This document shows, piece by piece, positions 54,788 to 63,892 of a stretch of DNA of 64,000 bases (position 1 is the first letter of the stretch; each line of letters starts with the position of its first letter). The notes below the pieces were generated by a model that worked only from the letters and a program-made list of their open reading frames with translations, did not search any database and was not told the DNA's origin. This DNA comes from CAZMGB01 sp964565775 (GTDB taxonomy: Bacteria > Chloroflexota > Dehalococcoidia > DSTF01 > JALHUB01): assembly GCA_964565775.1 (NCBI GenBank), contig CAZMGB010000006.1, forward strand, positions 62,001 through 126,000. Direction: 5' to 3'. Both the position numbers and the translations under genes were made by a program.

Positions 54788-57247
54788 ATGCCTAGCTGGA
54801 GATCAGCCCGAGGACGAGCCATCCTTGCAGGAGCGATGTTCATGCTGCTCCTGGCGGCCGTGGCAGCGGTGGCGATCTGGTGTGCGCACGACATGCAGCA
54901 TCGATACAAATCACTGGAGCACAGATCCGCTGTCGCTGCCTCTCTTGAGGATGCCCGTGCCTTCATCTTCCAGGGCACTACCTTGCTTGTCGCCATGGTA
55001 TTCGCAAAGGATCCGGCTCCCCTCGCCGATTCGTACCGCGAAGTCACGGCGGCGCAGGACGAAGAGCTAGGTGAGGCTCGATCTGGCCTGATCGCTTTGG
55101 GCGAAACCGGCGCACTCGCCGCGCTCGACGAGTTCACTGGGCAGTCAGCTCACACGCGGCAAGAGGTTGACGCGATTCTCGACTACGCCCTCAAGGCCGA
55201 CCTCGCCACAAGGATCGCGGTGGGCCAGCGGTACTTCCCGGAATTGTGGCCCAATGCCGAGGCGCAGATGGCCAGGATGGACACGCTGGCCGCGGAACAG
55301 CAGAGCAAGCTGGCAGCCGAGCGGGCGGCAGCAAACCGCTCCTCGGACTCCACACTGGCGCTGTTGATCGGGCTCAGCACGCTAGCCTTCCTGGGCGGGA
55401 GTATGACGCTGATCGGTCTCATCATGTCGGTAGTGCGCCCTCTCGCTGCGCTTCAGGCAAGCGCCAGGGCCGTCGCGTCGGGCGACCTGGGGACCAGGGT
55501 CAAGGTGTCCGGCCCCGAGGAAACGGCTTCCCTCGCCCGGGACTTCAACGAGATGGTCAGCGAGCGCAGGCGGGCGGAGGAGGCGCTGCGGGAGCAGGCG
55601 CGGCGCGACCCGCTCACCGGCGTGCTCAACCACGCTGCGATCGTCGAGCAGTTGCGCGACCTGATCTCCGGTGAAGGCGGAGGCTCCTCACACGCCGTAG
55701 CAATGGTCGACGTCGACGGTCTCAAGGCGACGAACGATACGTACGGCCACCAGGCGGGCGACGCCGTGCTCGTTGCGGTGGCACACGCGCTCTCGAGGGA
55801 CGGCGCCACGCTGGGCCGCTACGGAGGGGATGAGCTCGTGGCCGTCCTGCCGGAAGCCGACCGGCGCGCGGCCGAACGTTACCGCGACGCCGTGCTGAAC
55901 ACGCTCGCAGAAGCTGGCGTGACCGATCCGGAAACGGGGGTAAGCGTGCCTGTCAGCGCCAGCATCGGATTGGCCGTCTATCCGGACGAGGCAGCGGCAG
56001 TCGAAGACCTGATCAGGCTATCGGACAGTGAGATGTACGCCGCGAAACGGCAGCGGCCTGTCCGGCAGAGCGACCTGAGTAGCACGTCTTCCCTCAGTCG
56101 CGCGCTCGCCGCGGAGATGGCGGCTGAGCTCGCGCCGCTCCTCACGTCCCCAGGCAACCTCGACGACAAGCTGCGGCTGGTGGCGCGTCGTTTGTCGGTC
56201 GCCGCTGGCTACGACGGGGTTGACTTCCTCGTCGGCCAGCGTAGGTCCGGCGCACAACTGGCGCAGAACACGTTCGCCCGAGTGCCCAAGGAGTTCGTCG
56301 ACGCGTGGAACCGTGAACGCCGCCAGCTCGCGGAGCACCCGCTGCGCCCGGCCCTGGAGCGCATCCGCCGGCCGATCATCCTCGACGACCCACGCCACGA
56401 CCCACGCCTCACCGATCGCGAGCGGGAGCTGCTGCGCGCGGCTGGACTGCGGTCGGCTATGGTCGCGCCCATGATCTGGCAGAACAGAGTGATCGGCAGC
56501 CTCTCGGTCGCCAGCAAGCGGGAGGCAGCCTTCACACCCCGCGACGCCCAGTTCTTGATGGCCGTTGTCACGCAGGTCACCGCCATCGTGCGCATGGCGA
56601 CGCTGGTCGAGGAGCTCAAGTCGGCCTCCACCCACCTCGGGGAGGCCCACACCGAGACGGTGATGCTGCTCGCCGCCGCCGCCGAAGCCCACGACCAGAC
56701 CACCGGTCTCCACCTCCAGAATGTCCGCGCCATCACCGAAGCCCTGGCACGCCAGCTCGGCTACGGCGAGGAGGACGCGAGGGAGCTTGGCCTGGCGGCC
56801 GTCCTCCACGACATCGGCAAGATCCGCGTGCCAGACACCATCCTCTCTACAGCCGGCCGTCTCACCGAGGAGGAGTGGGAGGTGCTGAAGCGCCACAGCA
56901 CCTGGGGTGAGGAGTTCCTGAAGGGGAGACCGGGCTTCGAGCTCGCCGCCACCATCGCCCGCTCTCACCACGAGCACTGGGACGGCAGCGGCTACCCGGA
57001 CGGCCTCACAGGCGAAGCCATCCCCGAGGCCGCCACCATCGTCGCCGTCGCCGACGCCTTCGATGCGATGATCAGTGACCGGCCCTACAGGGCGGCCCGC
57101 ACGGTCGCTGCGGCCTTGCAGGAGATCGCGGCTTGTTCCGGGCGACACTTCAGTCCCAGAGTTGCGCAAGCCATGGCACGGCTCGACGAGCGAAAGATGC
57201 TGCCCATCGCCCTGGGCGAGCTCGCGGATGAGAAGGCTGCCGCCTAG
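54788..57247 (+). CDS. Membrane GGDEF / GAF / HD-GYP cyclic-di-GMP sensor
   Basis: Signalling protein of 819 residues. Helix at about 13-32, an extracytoplasmic sensor region, a second helix at about 187-212, a HAMP linker, and a GGDEF domain with YGGDEL near 346. A GAF-like domain (about 455-595) follows, then an HD-GYP phosphodiesterase domain (HDIGKIRVPD near 673; SHHEHWDGSGYP near 726). It can in principle make and break cyclic di-GMP. The signature reads GGDEL rather than GGDEF, a tolerated variant. The start ATG has no strong SD. Confidence 0.92.
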   Translation: MPSWRSARGRAILAGAMFMLLLAAVAAVAIWCAHDMQHRYKSLEHRSAVAASLEDARAFIFQGTTLLVAMVFAKDPAPLADSYREVTAAQDEELGEARSGLIALGETGALAALDEFTGQSAHTRQEVDAILDYALKADLATRIAVGQRYFPELWPNAEAQMARMDTLAAEQQSKLAAERAAANRSSDSTLALLIGLSTLAFLGGSMTLIGLIMSVVRPLAALQASARAVASGDLGTRVKVSGPEETASLARDFNEMVSERRRAEEALREQARRDPLTGVLNHAAIVEQLRDLISGEGGGSSHAVAMVDVDGLKATNDTYGHQAGDAVLVAVAHALSRDGATLGRYGGDELVAVLPEADRRAAERYRDAVLNTLAEAGVTDPETGVSVPVSASIGLAVYPDEAAAVEDLIRLSDSEMYAAKRQRPVRQSDLSSTSSLSRALAAEMAAELAPLLTSPGNLDDKLRLVARRLSVAAGYDGVDFLVGQRRSGAQLAQNTFARVPKEFVDAWNRERRQLAEHPLRPALERIRRPIILDDPRHDPRLTDRERELLRAAGLRSAMVAPMIWQNRVIGSLSVASKREAAFTPRDAQFLMAVVTQVTAIVRMATLVEELKSASTHLGEAHTETVMLLAAAAEAHDQTTGLHLQNVRAITEALARQLGYGEEDARELGLAAVLHDIGKIRVPDTILSTAGRLTEEEWEVLKRHSTWGEEFLKGRPGFELAATIARSHHEHWDGSGYPDGLTGEAIPEAATIVAVADAFDAMISDRPYRAARTVAAALQEIAACSGRHFSPRVAQAMARLDERKMLPIALGELADEKAAA

Positions 57248-57382
57248 GCCGAGCGGCCAAGGGCCCGGCCCGACAGACGTCCTCCCCACCGTCCTGCTCG
57301 CCTCCGCCTCCGCGCAGCGCCTTTCCTTAGGGCGAGATCGCCGGACCGAAAGAGGGAGACCCGACTCTCTCAGTCGAAGGAG

Positions 57383-57412
57383 TTGTGTGCAGCCGAACGG
57401 CAGGGCTACAAT
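57383..57412 (+). promoter_or_regulatory. Promoter of the SMP-30 gene (leaderless)
   Basis: TTGTGT, 18 bases, TACAAT. The -10 box ends six bases before ATG 57419, so transcription should start at or next to the start codon. Confidence 0.6.
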
Positions 57413-57418
57413 GCCGGC

Positions 57419-58261
57419 ATGGAGGGGCGCATCGTCGCTACAGGAGTGGGCTTCTGCGAGGGGCCCGTCTGGACTCGGGATGGGCGGCTCGTCTTCACTT
57501 CCATCGACCAGGGCTGTCTGTATGAGCTGACACCCGCGGGCCTCAGAGTCCAGGCGGAGACGGGCGGTGGCCCCAACGGCCTGACGGAGGGCCGTGGCGG
57601 CATCCTCTACGTCGCTCAGAACGGGGGCTTCTTCGCCATGGGGGAGAGCTCTCCAGATCGGGCCGAGCCGGGCATCCAGCGAGTAGAAGGGGATCATGTC
57701 AGCTACTTGGCGCGAGGCGTGGACGCCCCCAATGACCTCTGCTTCGGCCCCGATGGAAGGCTGTACTTCACAGACCCGCGCGGTCCCGCCGTCCTTGATA
57801 ACGACAAGCCCGGGCGGGTCTACGCCCTCGCGGAGGGTCGGGAGCCCCAGCTCCTGACCGAGGGCCCCGCATTCGCCAACGGCATCGCCTTCGGCCCCGA
57901 CCCCTCGCACTTATACATTGCCGAAACCTTCCGCCAGCGCGTGCTGCTCTACCAAGTCCGGGACGGCACCCTCGGTGAGCCCGTCGAATTCTGCCGCACG
58001 GATCCTGGCTTCCCCGACGGCATGTGCTTCGACGCGGAAGGCCGCCTGTACGTGGCTGCCACGCTGGCCAACCAGGTACAGGTGTTCGACGCCCGCGGCT
58101 CCCTGGTGGAGAGGCTGCCCTGTGGTGAGAACTCCATGCCCACGAACTGCTGTTTCGGCGGCCCCCAGCTCAAGACCCTGTTCGTCACGGACTCGCGCGG
58201 CGGCCGCGTCCTGGCCTTCGACCTGGCGACGGCAGGCCTCCCTCTCTACCCCTTCCGGTAG
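57419..58261 (+). CDS. SMP-30/gluconolactonase-like protein
   Basis: Six-bladed beta-propeller lactonase of 280 residues. Metal-binding family residues: Glu in FCEGPVW near the start, Asn in GGGPNGLTEG, Asn-Asp in VDAPNDLCFGPDGRLYFTD, and PGFPDGMCFDAEGRLYVA. It hydrolyses sugar lactones or related esters; the exact substrate is unknown. ATG 57419 is chosen over TTG 57383 because that TTG lies in the -35 box. Confidence 0.87.
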   Translation: MEGRIVATGVGFCEGPVWTRDGRLVFTSIDQGCLYELTPAGLRVQAETGGGPNGLTEGRGGILYVAQNGGFFAMGESSPDRAEPGIQRVEGDHVSYLARGVDAPNDLCFGPDGRLYFTDPRGPAVLDNDKPGRVYALAEGREPQLLTEGPAFANGIAFGPDPSHLYIAETFRQRVLLYQVRDGTLGEPVEFCRTDPGFPDGMCFDAEGRLYVAATLANQVQVFDARGSLVERLPCGENSMPTNCCFGGPQLKTLFVTDSRGGRVLAFDLATAGLPLYPFR

Positions 58262-58372
58262 CCCCCGCAGCATCCGCGACGCCACGGGTGCGATGGCGGC
58301 ACCCCACGCCTGCTGAAGCCGAGTCGTGCACGATCTCCGATTTCCGCACGAAGCTGAGAAGGAGGTGGCTGT

Positions 58373-59002
58373 ATGTCAACCGCCGTGGAGCCAACGGACA
58401 AGACGACCGCGGCAGCCTGTTCGCGCCAGACTTGCGAGGATTGCGAGATTCACGGCCGGCTGCTCTGCATTCACACGCCACGAGACCTGATGGACTTCGG
58501 GGTCCTGGTCATCGGCTACATGATCCCCTTTCTGGCTGGCATGATAGCCGGCAAGTTCTGGATTGGGCTGGCCGTCTGGATAGGTCTGGCAGTCTTGTTC
58601 TTCGGCTATGTCGAAGCGCTGGTCCTCTGCCGCCACTGTCCACACTACGCAGAGGAAGGCTTCTTGCTCAGGTGTCACGCCAATTGGGGTCTCCCCAAGA
58701 TCCCGGGGTTCAGTCCGCGCCCCATGAACGCCATCGAGCAGGTGACTTGGCTTGTGTACGGCGCCGTCCTCTTTCTCTACTACGTCCCCTTCTTCGTCGT
58801 CAGCCAGCAGTGGTTGCTCTTGGCGTTGACATCGTGGGCGCTGATTGCCGCTTGCTGGACGGTGCAGCGGACCCAGTGCAACCGCTGCTACCACCTGTCA
58901 TGCCCGGTGAACCGCGTTCCTGACGACGTACGGAAAGGGTTCTTCAAGAACTTCGCCGGATTCGCCGAGGCCTGGAAGCAACAGGGAAAAGCGCGCGGCT
59001 AG
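58373..59002 (+). CDS. Cys-rich membrane protein of unknown function
   Basis: Protein of 209 residues with a soluble N-terminus containing CSRQTCEDCEIHGRLLC, two hydrophobic hairpins (about residues 43-80 and 122-165), a middle CRHCPHY ... RCHANWG and a late CNRCYHLSCPVNRVP. Three groups of Cys (and His) flanking membrane helices suggest metal or iron-sulfur sites at the membrane face. AAGGAGG lies seven bases before the ATG. I do not recognise the family. Confidence 0.78.
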   Translation: MSTAVEPTDKTTAAACSRQTCEDCEIHGRLLCIHTPRDLMDFGVLVIGYMIPFLAGMIAGKFWIGLAVWIGLAVLFFGYVEALVLCRHCPHYAEEGFLLRCHANWGLPKIPGFSPRPMNAIEQVTWLVYGAVLFLYYVPFFVVSQQWLLLALTSWALIAACWTVQRTQCNRCYHLSCPVNRVPDDVRKGFFKNFAGFAEAWKQQGKARG

Positions 59003-59137
59003 CTACGTGCTCGCCGCTCCGCCTCGCGTCGCCAGGCCCACCAGGCGTCAGGCTCCTTCCGTAGCAGCGACGGTGACATGCCAAGTCGTCCAGGCCTACG
59101 CCCCAGGAGCGAGCCGGCCGAGAATTCCTGAGACGCC

Positions 59138-60022
59138 ATGTTTCGCAACGACGACCTCATAGAAAGCCTCATCGGTCAGGAGCCGCTTCTGACTCGCCTC
59201 TTCGCGGCCGCGGCCGTGCTCGGACTGCTGGTCATCGGGGTCTGGGAATGGCTGGTCGCCGACGCTCTGCCCCAGGTTCTGGCAGTGGCGCTGACCGCCA
59301 GCCTGGCGGCCACGTACGCCGGCCTACTGGTCGTACTGGCTGTGTTGGCAGTCTGGCGCCTCGGCCGCTCGAAGGACAGCCTCCTTCTGGAGGCGCAAGA
59401 GGAGGCGCAGAGCGGCAGGAGGCTGGCGATCTACGACCGGGCGACGGGGCTGTTTCATAGCTGGTACTTCGAGCTCAGGCTCAATGAGGAAGTGGAACGT
59501 TGCCAGCGTTACGGCTCATCCATGGCAGTCCTGGCGATCAGTGTAGAGCCCCGCGACAAAGAGGAGTATCGCCGTAACTGGAAGGAGCTCAACTCCAGGC
59601 TGGGTAAACTGATCGCCGGTACCGTCCGCAGCGTCGACATCTCGGCGAGCTTCGGCCACCTGGAGTATGCCGTCTGCCTTCCTCAGTGCGACGGCGACGG
59701 CGCCAGGGCGGCGGCGACGCGGCTGGTCAACGCCCTTGGCGAACACTCAGCCAACATCGGCTTCGGGCTCTACCCGGAGGATGGCACGGACGGAAAGACG
59801 CTGCTGGAGCACGCGAGACAGCGGCCCCATCGGGAGTGGGCCTCGATTGGAGACGCCGGTTCGCCCGGCGCCACAGGCGCGCGTGGGCACGAAAAACTCG
59901 ACGACCTGTCGCCTGAAGCGCTCGCCGCCGCAGTGATTAGGCGGTTGAATCTTTCCTCGGCCGCTAGGGACGACAGCACTCATGACGATCCGGGGGCGCC
60001 GGGTGGCCCGGCGCGCCCATAG
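59138..60022 (+). CDS. Membrane protein with degenerate GGDEF domain
   Basis: Protein of 294 residues with two membrane helices (about 20-42 and 46-72) and a GGDEF-like domain opening with DRATGLFHSWYFELRLNEEV. The active-site turn reads FGHLEY instead of GGDEF, so diguanylate cyclase activity is not expected; it may bind nucleotides or partner the active sensor upstream. Length is that of a bare GGDEF module. The start has no strong SD. Confidence 0.78.
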   Translation: MFRNDDLIESLIGQEPLLTRLFAAAAVLGLLVIGVWEWLVADALPQVLAVALTASLAATYAGLLVVLAVLAVWRLGRSKDSLLLEAQEEAQSGRRLAIYDRATGLFHSWYFELRLNEEVERCQRYGSSMAVLAISVEPRDKEEYRRNWKELNSRLGKLIAGTVRSVDISASFGHLEYAVCLPQCDGDGARAAATRLVNALGEHSANIGFGLYPEDGTDGKTLLEHARQRPHREWASIGDAGSPGATGARGHEKLDDLSPEALAAAVIRRLNLSSAARDDSTHDDPGAPGGPARP

Positions 60023-60124
60023 GCACTTGCAGCGTTCTCGGCGCTCTGTCTCGAATCCGCACTCACGCGGACTCCGAATGAAGAGTTCCTGACGGACACC
60101 TACGGTCTTGCGGCCGGCCGGGTC

Positions 60125-61285
60125 CTAGGCCACGCCGAAGTGAGCGCGGTTCCACTTCCGCCCCTCGTCGAGCATGGCGAGGAAGTTCTGCCGGGGAATG
60201 TAGTTGGCAGGGGTGTTGCCTGTGCTGAGGCAGTAGCCGGTGCCTTTGGCGGCGCAGACCGCCAGGATTTCGCGGGTGCGCTGGCGTACGTGCTCCTCGC
60301 TCCCCCGCGCCAGATCGTCCATGTCCACGCCTCCGAGAATGGTGACGCGGTCTCCCCAGCGACGATAGACCTCCTCCACCGGCATGATCTTGTCCTCGAA
60401 GGAGTGCTTGGCGTCGATGCCAAGGTCTATGAGTTCGTCCATGATCGTCTCCAGATTGCCACAGGAGTGGAGGAGGAAGGGCTTACCGGCGGCATGAACG
60501 ATCTCGACGAGACGCTTGTGGTGGGGAAAGATGTACTTGCGGAGCACAGCCGGCGAGACGAGCGTGCCCGTGGCAAAGCCCATGTCGTCGCCCAGGAAGA
60601 CCATGCCTACGTTGTCGACGGTGACTGCGTGAGCGACAGCGGCCGCCGTGAGCTCGCCCACTTTCTGGGAGATCGCCTCAATGAGCTCAGGCTGATCGGC
60701 CAGCGCGAAGGAGAAGGACTGCAGCCCCATCAGCCACGAGGTGTTTTCGAAGATGCCGCCGAAGTTCACGCAGATCTTCATTCCCTCGGGCACGACCGCG
60801 TTGAGGTACTCTATCGCGCCGTATCTGATCTCCTCCGGCTTCTGCCAGGGGTAGGCCTCGAAGTCGGCCCAGCTCTGGATGGGCCCGGTGCTCTCGTCCT
60901 GCCAGAACCGACTGCCGCCGGGCCAGTTTCCGAGGGCCGCGGTATCCGCCGCCACGCCGAAGTTGGCGCGTGGGAAGTTGAGGCCGGTCCACGTGTACAC
61001 GTAGTCGTAGCCGCTCTCATAGCAGAAGCGAAGGGTGAGATCGATGGCTGCACGGCCCCTGAGTGTGCGTGACGGCGAGGTGCGGTCGCCCCCGTCGCCG
61101 GCAAGAGCGAGTTCGTCCCAGGTGAACTTCTCGCCTAGGACCGCTTCGATCATGCCCGGATCGGCGAACAGCTCGACGAACGGGACGGGGCCGGGAGGGC
61201 CCTGCCGGAACAGGGTGCGGCGCAAATTGTTGAAGTTGGGCTGGCGTTTCACCCGGAACCGCGGGCCGTTCGGTGCAGCTTTCAT
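60125..61285 (-). CDS. UroD-like (cobalamin-dependent) methyltransferase
   Basis: Protein of 386 residues with the uroporphyrinogen-decarboxylase fold. The C-terminal part has the zinc-binding set used by MtaA/MtbA-type methyltransferases: HAAGKPFLLHSCGNLE (His and Cys) and later CLSTGNTPANYIP. Such proteins move methyl groups between a corrinoid protein and a thiol or substrate rather than make haem. It has a TACAAT box at 61347-61342. A second member and a corrinoid protein lie within 3 kb. Confidence 0.82.
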   Translation of the reverse strand: MKAAPNGPRFRVKRQPNFNNLRRTLFRQGPPGPVPFVELFADPGMIEAVLGEKFTWDELALAGDGGDRTSPSRTLRGRAAIDLTLRFCYESGYDYVYTWTGLNFPRANFGVAADTAALGNWPGGSRFWQDESTGPIQSWADFEAYPWQKPEEIRYGAIEYLNAVVPEGMKICVNFGGIFENTSWLMGLQSFSFALADQPELIEAISQKVGELTAAAVAHAVTVDNVGMVFLGDDMGFATGTLVSPAVLRKYIFPHHKRLVEIVHAAGKPFLLHSCGNLETIMDELIDLGIDAKHSFEDKIMPVEEVYRRWGDRVTILGGVDMDDLARGSEEHVRQRTREILAVCAAKGTGYCLSTGNTPANYIPRQNFLAMLDEGRKWNRAHFGVA

Positions 61286-61341
61286 CTCGATCTGACTCTC
61301 TCAGACAGTCGCGCGTGGACGCCAGCCGAACCGGCGCGCCA

Positions 61342-61347
61342 ATTGTA
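61342..61347 (-). promoter_or_regulatory. TACAAT -10 box of the UroD-like gene
   Basis: TACAAT on the minus strand, 56 bases before the start codon, inside ACAATTG. The same heptamer occurs twice upstream of the other methyltransferase gene (62631, 62644). Confidence 0.35.
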
Positions 61348-61499
61348 CGCTCGCCTGCAGGTGCGAAAAAGCAGTCTGGCGGCGAGGCCAACACCCGTGA
61401 CGCTCTGCGTGCTCCTTCGTTTCTGCTTGCGCCGTCCGGTTGCCAGCGGCCGGAGCGCGCGCGAGTGGCCGACCGCAGGACGGAGCGGGGGGAGCGGCA

Positions 61500-62423
61500 T
61501 CAGTCGAAGTACGCCGCCTCTGGGCTGTCTTTGAACGCCGCGTACAGCTCGTCGTAGTTCGCAATCAGGTCACGCAGCGGTTCGGGGTTCTGCCTGCGCG
61601 TCGTTACGGCCAGCGGCCTCGGCTTGAGATCGAGGAACGACTGAACCCGATTGAACACGGCTCTACGATCCTTGAGCAGGTCTTCGAAGTACAGGGTGAG
61701 CTGCGGATGCTCGTGGAAGAGGCCGTCATAGTAGTCGGAGTCCCGCTCTATCTCCTTGAAGAACTCCCGGCACTCCGTCTCTGAGAGTGTCAAAGGGACT
61801 CGGAGCGACTTCCAGGCCGGCTCCCTCGGCCTGAGAAACCTCCACAATCGGTTGGTCGCCATCAGCGGGTGTCGCGCTGCCCCCGGCACGTTCGACAGCC
61901 TGAACTTACTGGCGAGCGTCGCCTTTCGATCTTCAGACCATCCTCCGGTCCTCTGTGCGATTCTCAGCGACACGAGCATCCTCAGCAAGTTGCGCCTCCT
62001 GAGATGCAGCACACGCAGCTCCGTGTCCTCGACCAGCCCCTCCAGGAGCCCCGGAAAAGACGAGAAGTGGACATGGGGCATCTTGAAGCCGACGGCACGG
62101 ATCGCCTTGGGATGCTGGCAGAAGATGCGCTCCCGGAGGAACTTCCTCAAGTCCTCGTTCCGTAGCACCCGGTCCTCTGCGCTTGAGTTGTCATATCCTT
62201 CGACATGGTAGCCTATGCCGTCCATGATCGGGTTGAAGAGTTCACGAAAGCAGATGATGTTGGGGCTGGAGTTGAGTGATGAGGCGAGCATGGTAGAGCC
62301 AGCCCTGGCATAGGTCAAGATGATGAAGCGGACGTACTCCGTTGAGCCGATGTTGGTGGCTTGTGGCTTCCCTGTCGAGTCCGTGGCAGCCATCCTCCTC
62401 CCGGCGTTCGTCACCGGGCCCAT
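61500..62423 (-). CDS. Sulfotransferase-like protein
   Basis: Protein of 307 residues with the PAPS-binding sulfotransferase start VRFIILTYARAGSTMLASSL (5'-phosphosulfate loop) followed by NIICFRELFNP, and a core LRVLHLRRRNLLRMLVSLRI with the 3'-phosphate site. LTLYFEDLLKDR is typical of the C-terminal half. It resembles Stf0/LPS-type sulfotransferases that decorate lipids or sugars. ATG 62423 and ATG 62393 are both possible. It lies between the two UroD-like genes without obvious link to them. Confidence 0.82.
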   Translation of the reverse strand: MGPVTNAGRRMAATDSTGKPQATNIGSTEYVRFIILTYARAGSTMLASSLNSSPNIICFRELFNPIMDGIGYHVEGYDNSSAEDRVLRNEDLRKFLRERIFCQHPKAIRAVGFKMPHVHFSSFPGLLEGLVEDTELRVLHLRRRNLLRMLVSLRIAQRTGGWSEDRKATLASKFRLSNVPGAARHPLMATNRLWRFLRPREPAWKSLRVPLTLSETECREFFKEIERDSDYYDGLFHEHPQLTLYFEDLLKDRRAVFNRVQSFLDLKPRPLAVTTRRQNPEPLRDLIANYDELYAAFKDSPEAAYFD

Positions 62424-62630
62424 CCTATTTCAGCGATACCACGGATTGCAGTCAAGTCACATGCCGAGCCCGCATTGTTCGAGTGCCCGGCTCACTTGGG
62501 CTCGCTCCCCCTGAGGAGGTTGTGGGCGGCGTGGTAGACGGCACAGGCGCAGACACGCGGGGCCGGCCACGTTCCGTTGTTCCTGTCTGCGCCGTCCGTT
62601 TGGCACTTGCCCAAGCGCGGACGACATAGC

Positions 62631-62652
62631 ACAATTGCGCTCGACAATTGCG
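62631..62652. repeat. Direct repeat ACAATTGCG upstream of methyltransferase
   Basis: Two copies of ACAATTGCG with starts 13 bases apart (62631-62639, 62644-62652). Possible regulator site, about 50 bases before the preferred start. Confidence 0.3.
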
Positions 62653-62696
62653 GGAGCGCCCGAGAGGGTCCATTTTCGGCGGGAGAGCCTCTGTCC

Positions 62697-63866
62697 ATGG
62701 GAAACGGCGCCGTACCCATAAGCCGCGAGCCTCGGTACAAGGAGGTCATCGCCCGCTGGGAGGCGTTCTGGTCGCTTGAGGACGTGGGCCAGCCTCTGTG
62801 GATGGTCCCCACGCACCCCGTTCTCACCGCCACCGCGACTGGCCACGTCCCCATGCGGCCCTTGCTCCAGGACCGGGAGACGCAGCTCAACGCTCAGGTG
62901 GGACTGCTCCGGTGGCGCGAGTCCGTCGACCTGGGAGACGACTTCGTACCACATCTTCAGGCCCACCAGGGGGTCACGGTCTTTGCCTCGGCGTTCGGCT
63001 GCGAGGTCGAATACTTCGACCACACGCTGCCCTGGGCCCACCCCGTGATCAGACCTGAAGACCCGCCGGAGAAGGTCTACGAGCTGCCATCTCCCGCGAT
63101 CACCGACGGCCAGCTCGGCACGATCCTTGAGTGGGGAGACTACTTCGTCGAGCGAACGGAAAGACGCTACGCTCTGGCGGTGACCGACCTTCAGGGCCCT
63201 CTGGACAGCTCCTACCTGGTCTGGGAGCCGATGGCGTTCATGGTCGCCATGAACACCAACCCCAGGGAAGTGCACCACCTGATGCGCCTGATGACCGACC
63301 TGATCATCGCCTTCGTCAAGGAGCAGCGCTCGCGCGTGCCCGAGTTCATGGCCTGCCACTTCCCGCCCGTCTGGCTTCCCGACGGAAGCGGCATCAGTAT
63401 GAGCGACGACTGCCTGGCCGTCCTCAGCCCCGCCCTCTACGAGGAATTCGTTCTGCCTTATGTCAACGAGTTCTCCGACGAGTTCGGGGGTGTGTTCATC
63501 CACTCCTGCGGGAACTTCATGCATCAGCTCAACAACCTCGAAAAGGTGCACAACCTGCGAGGCCTGAACTTCGAGGCGTCGGAGATGCCCTTCGAGGCCG
63601 TATGGGAACGCTTTGGCGGCCGGACGGCCATAGTAGTCCACCGGGGCCTCAACAAGCAGATCCACTTCGATTCAGAGGCTGACTACGTGCGGCACGTGCT
63701 GCGGGTCAAGACCCACGACCGCGGCCTCTGCGTGTTGGTGTATCCGCCCGCGACGCGGAGGACGGCGCCTGACAGTCATGCCTCCGCCGCGATCTCCGGG
63801 ACGGAGGCGGTGTCCCTGATGGATTTCGTTGGGCAAATGCGCGAGCTTCTGGCCCCTGTTCGCTGA
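62697..63866 (+). CDS. UroD-like (cobalamin-dependent) methyltransferase
   Basis: Second UroD-fold protein, 389 residues from ATG 62697. The metal-binding set is visible as GVFIHSCGNFMHQLNN, with His and Cys. The open frame runs back to TTG 62577, but that part has no family character, and GGGAGAG lies about ten bases before the ATG. It is followed 26 bases on by a corrinoid protein gene, making a methyl-transfer pair. The methyl donor is unknown. Confidence 0.83.
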   Translation: MGNGAVPISREPRYKEVIARWEAFWSLEDVGQPLWMVPTHPVLTATATGHVPMRPLLQDRETQLNAQVGLLRWRESVDLGDDFVPHLQAHQGVTVFASAFGCEVEYFDHTLPWAHPVIRPEDPPEKVYELPSPAITDGQLGTILEWGDYFVERTERRYALAVTDLQGPLDSSYLVWEPMAFMVAMNTNPREVHHLMRLMTDLIIAFVKEQRSRVPEFMACHFPPVWLPDGSGISMSDDCLAVLSPALYEEFVLPYVNEFSDEFGGVFIHSCGNFMHQLNNLEKVHNLRGLNFEASEMPFEAVWERFGGRTAIVVHRGLNKQIHFDSEADYVRHVLRVKTHDRGLCVLVYPPATRRTAPDSHASAAISGTEAVSLMDFVGQMRELLAPVR

Positions 63867-63892
63867 GGGCCGGATGACGACGGAGGTGCAAC

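Noticed and set aside
56018..57910. Minus-strand frame of 630 codons opposite the GGDEF/HD-GYP gene
   Set aside because: Antisense shadow of a gene with clear catalytic motifs, with no recognisable domain of its own.
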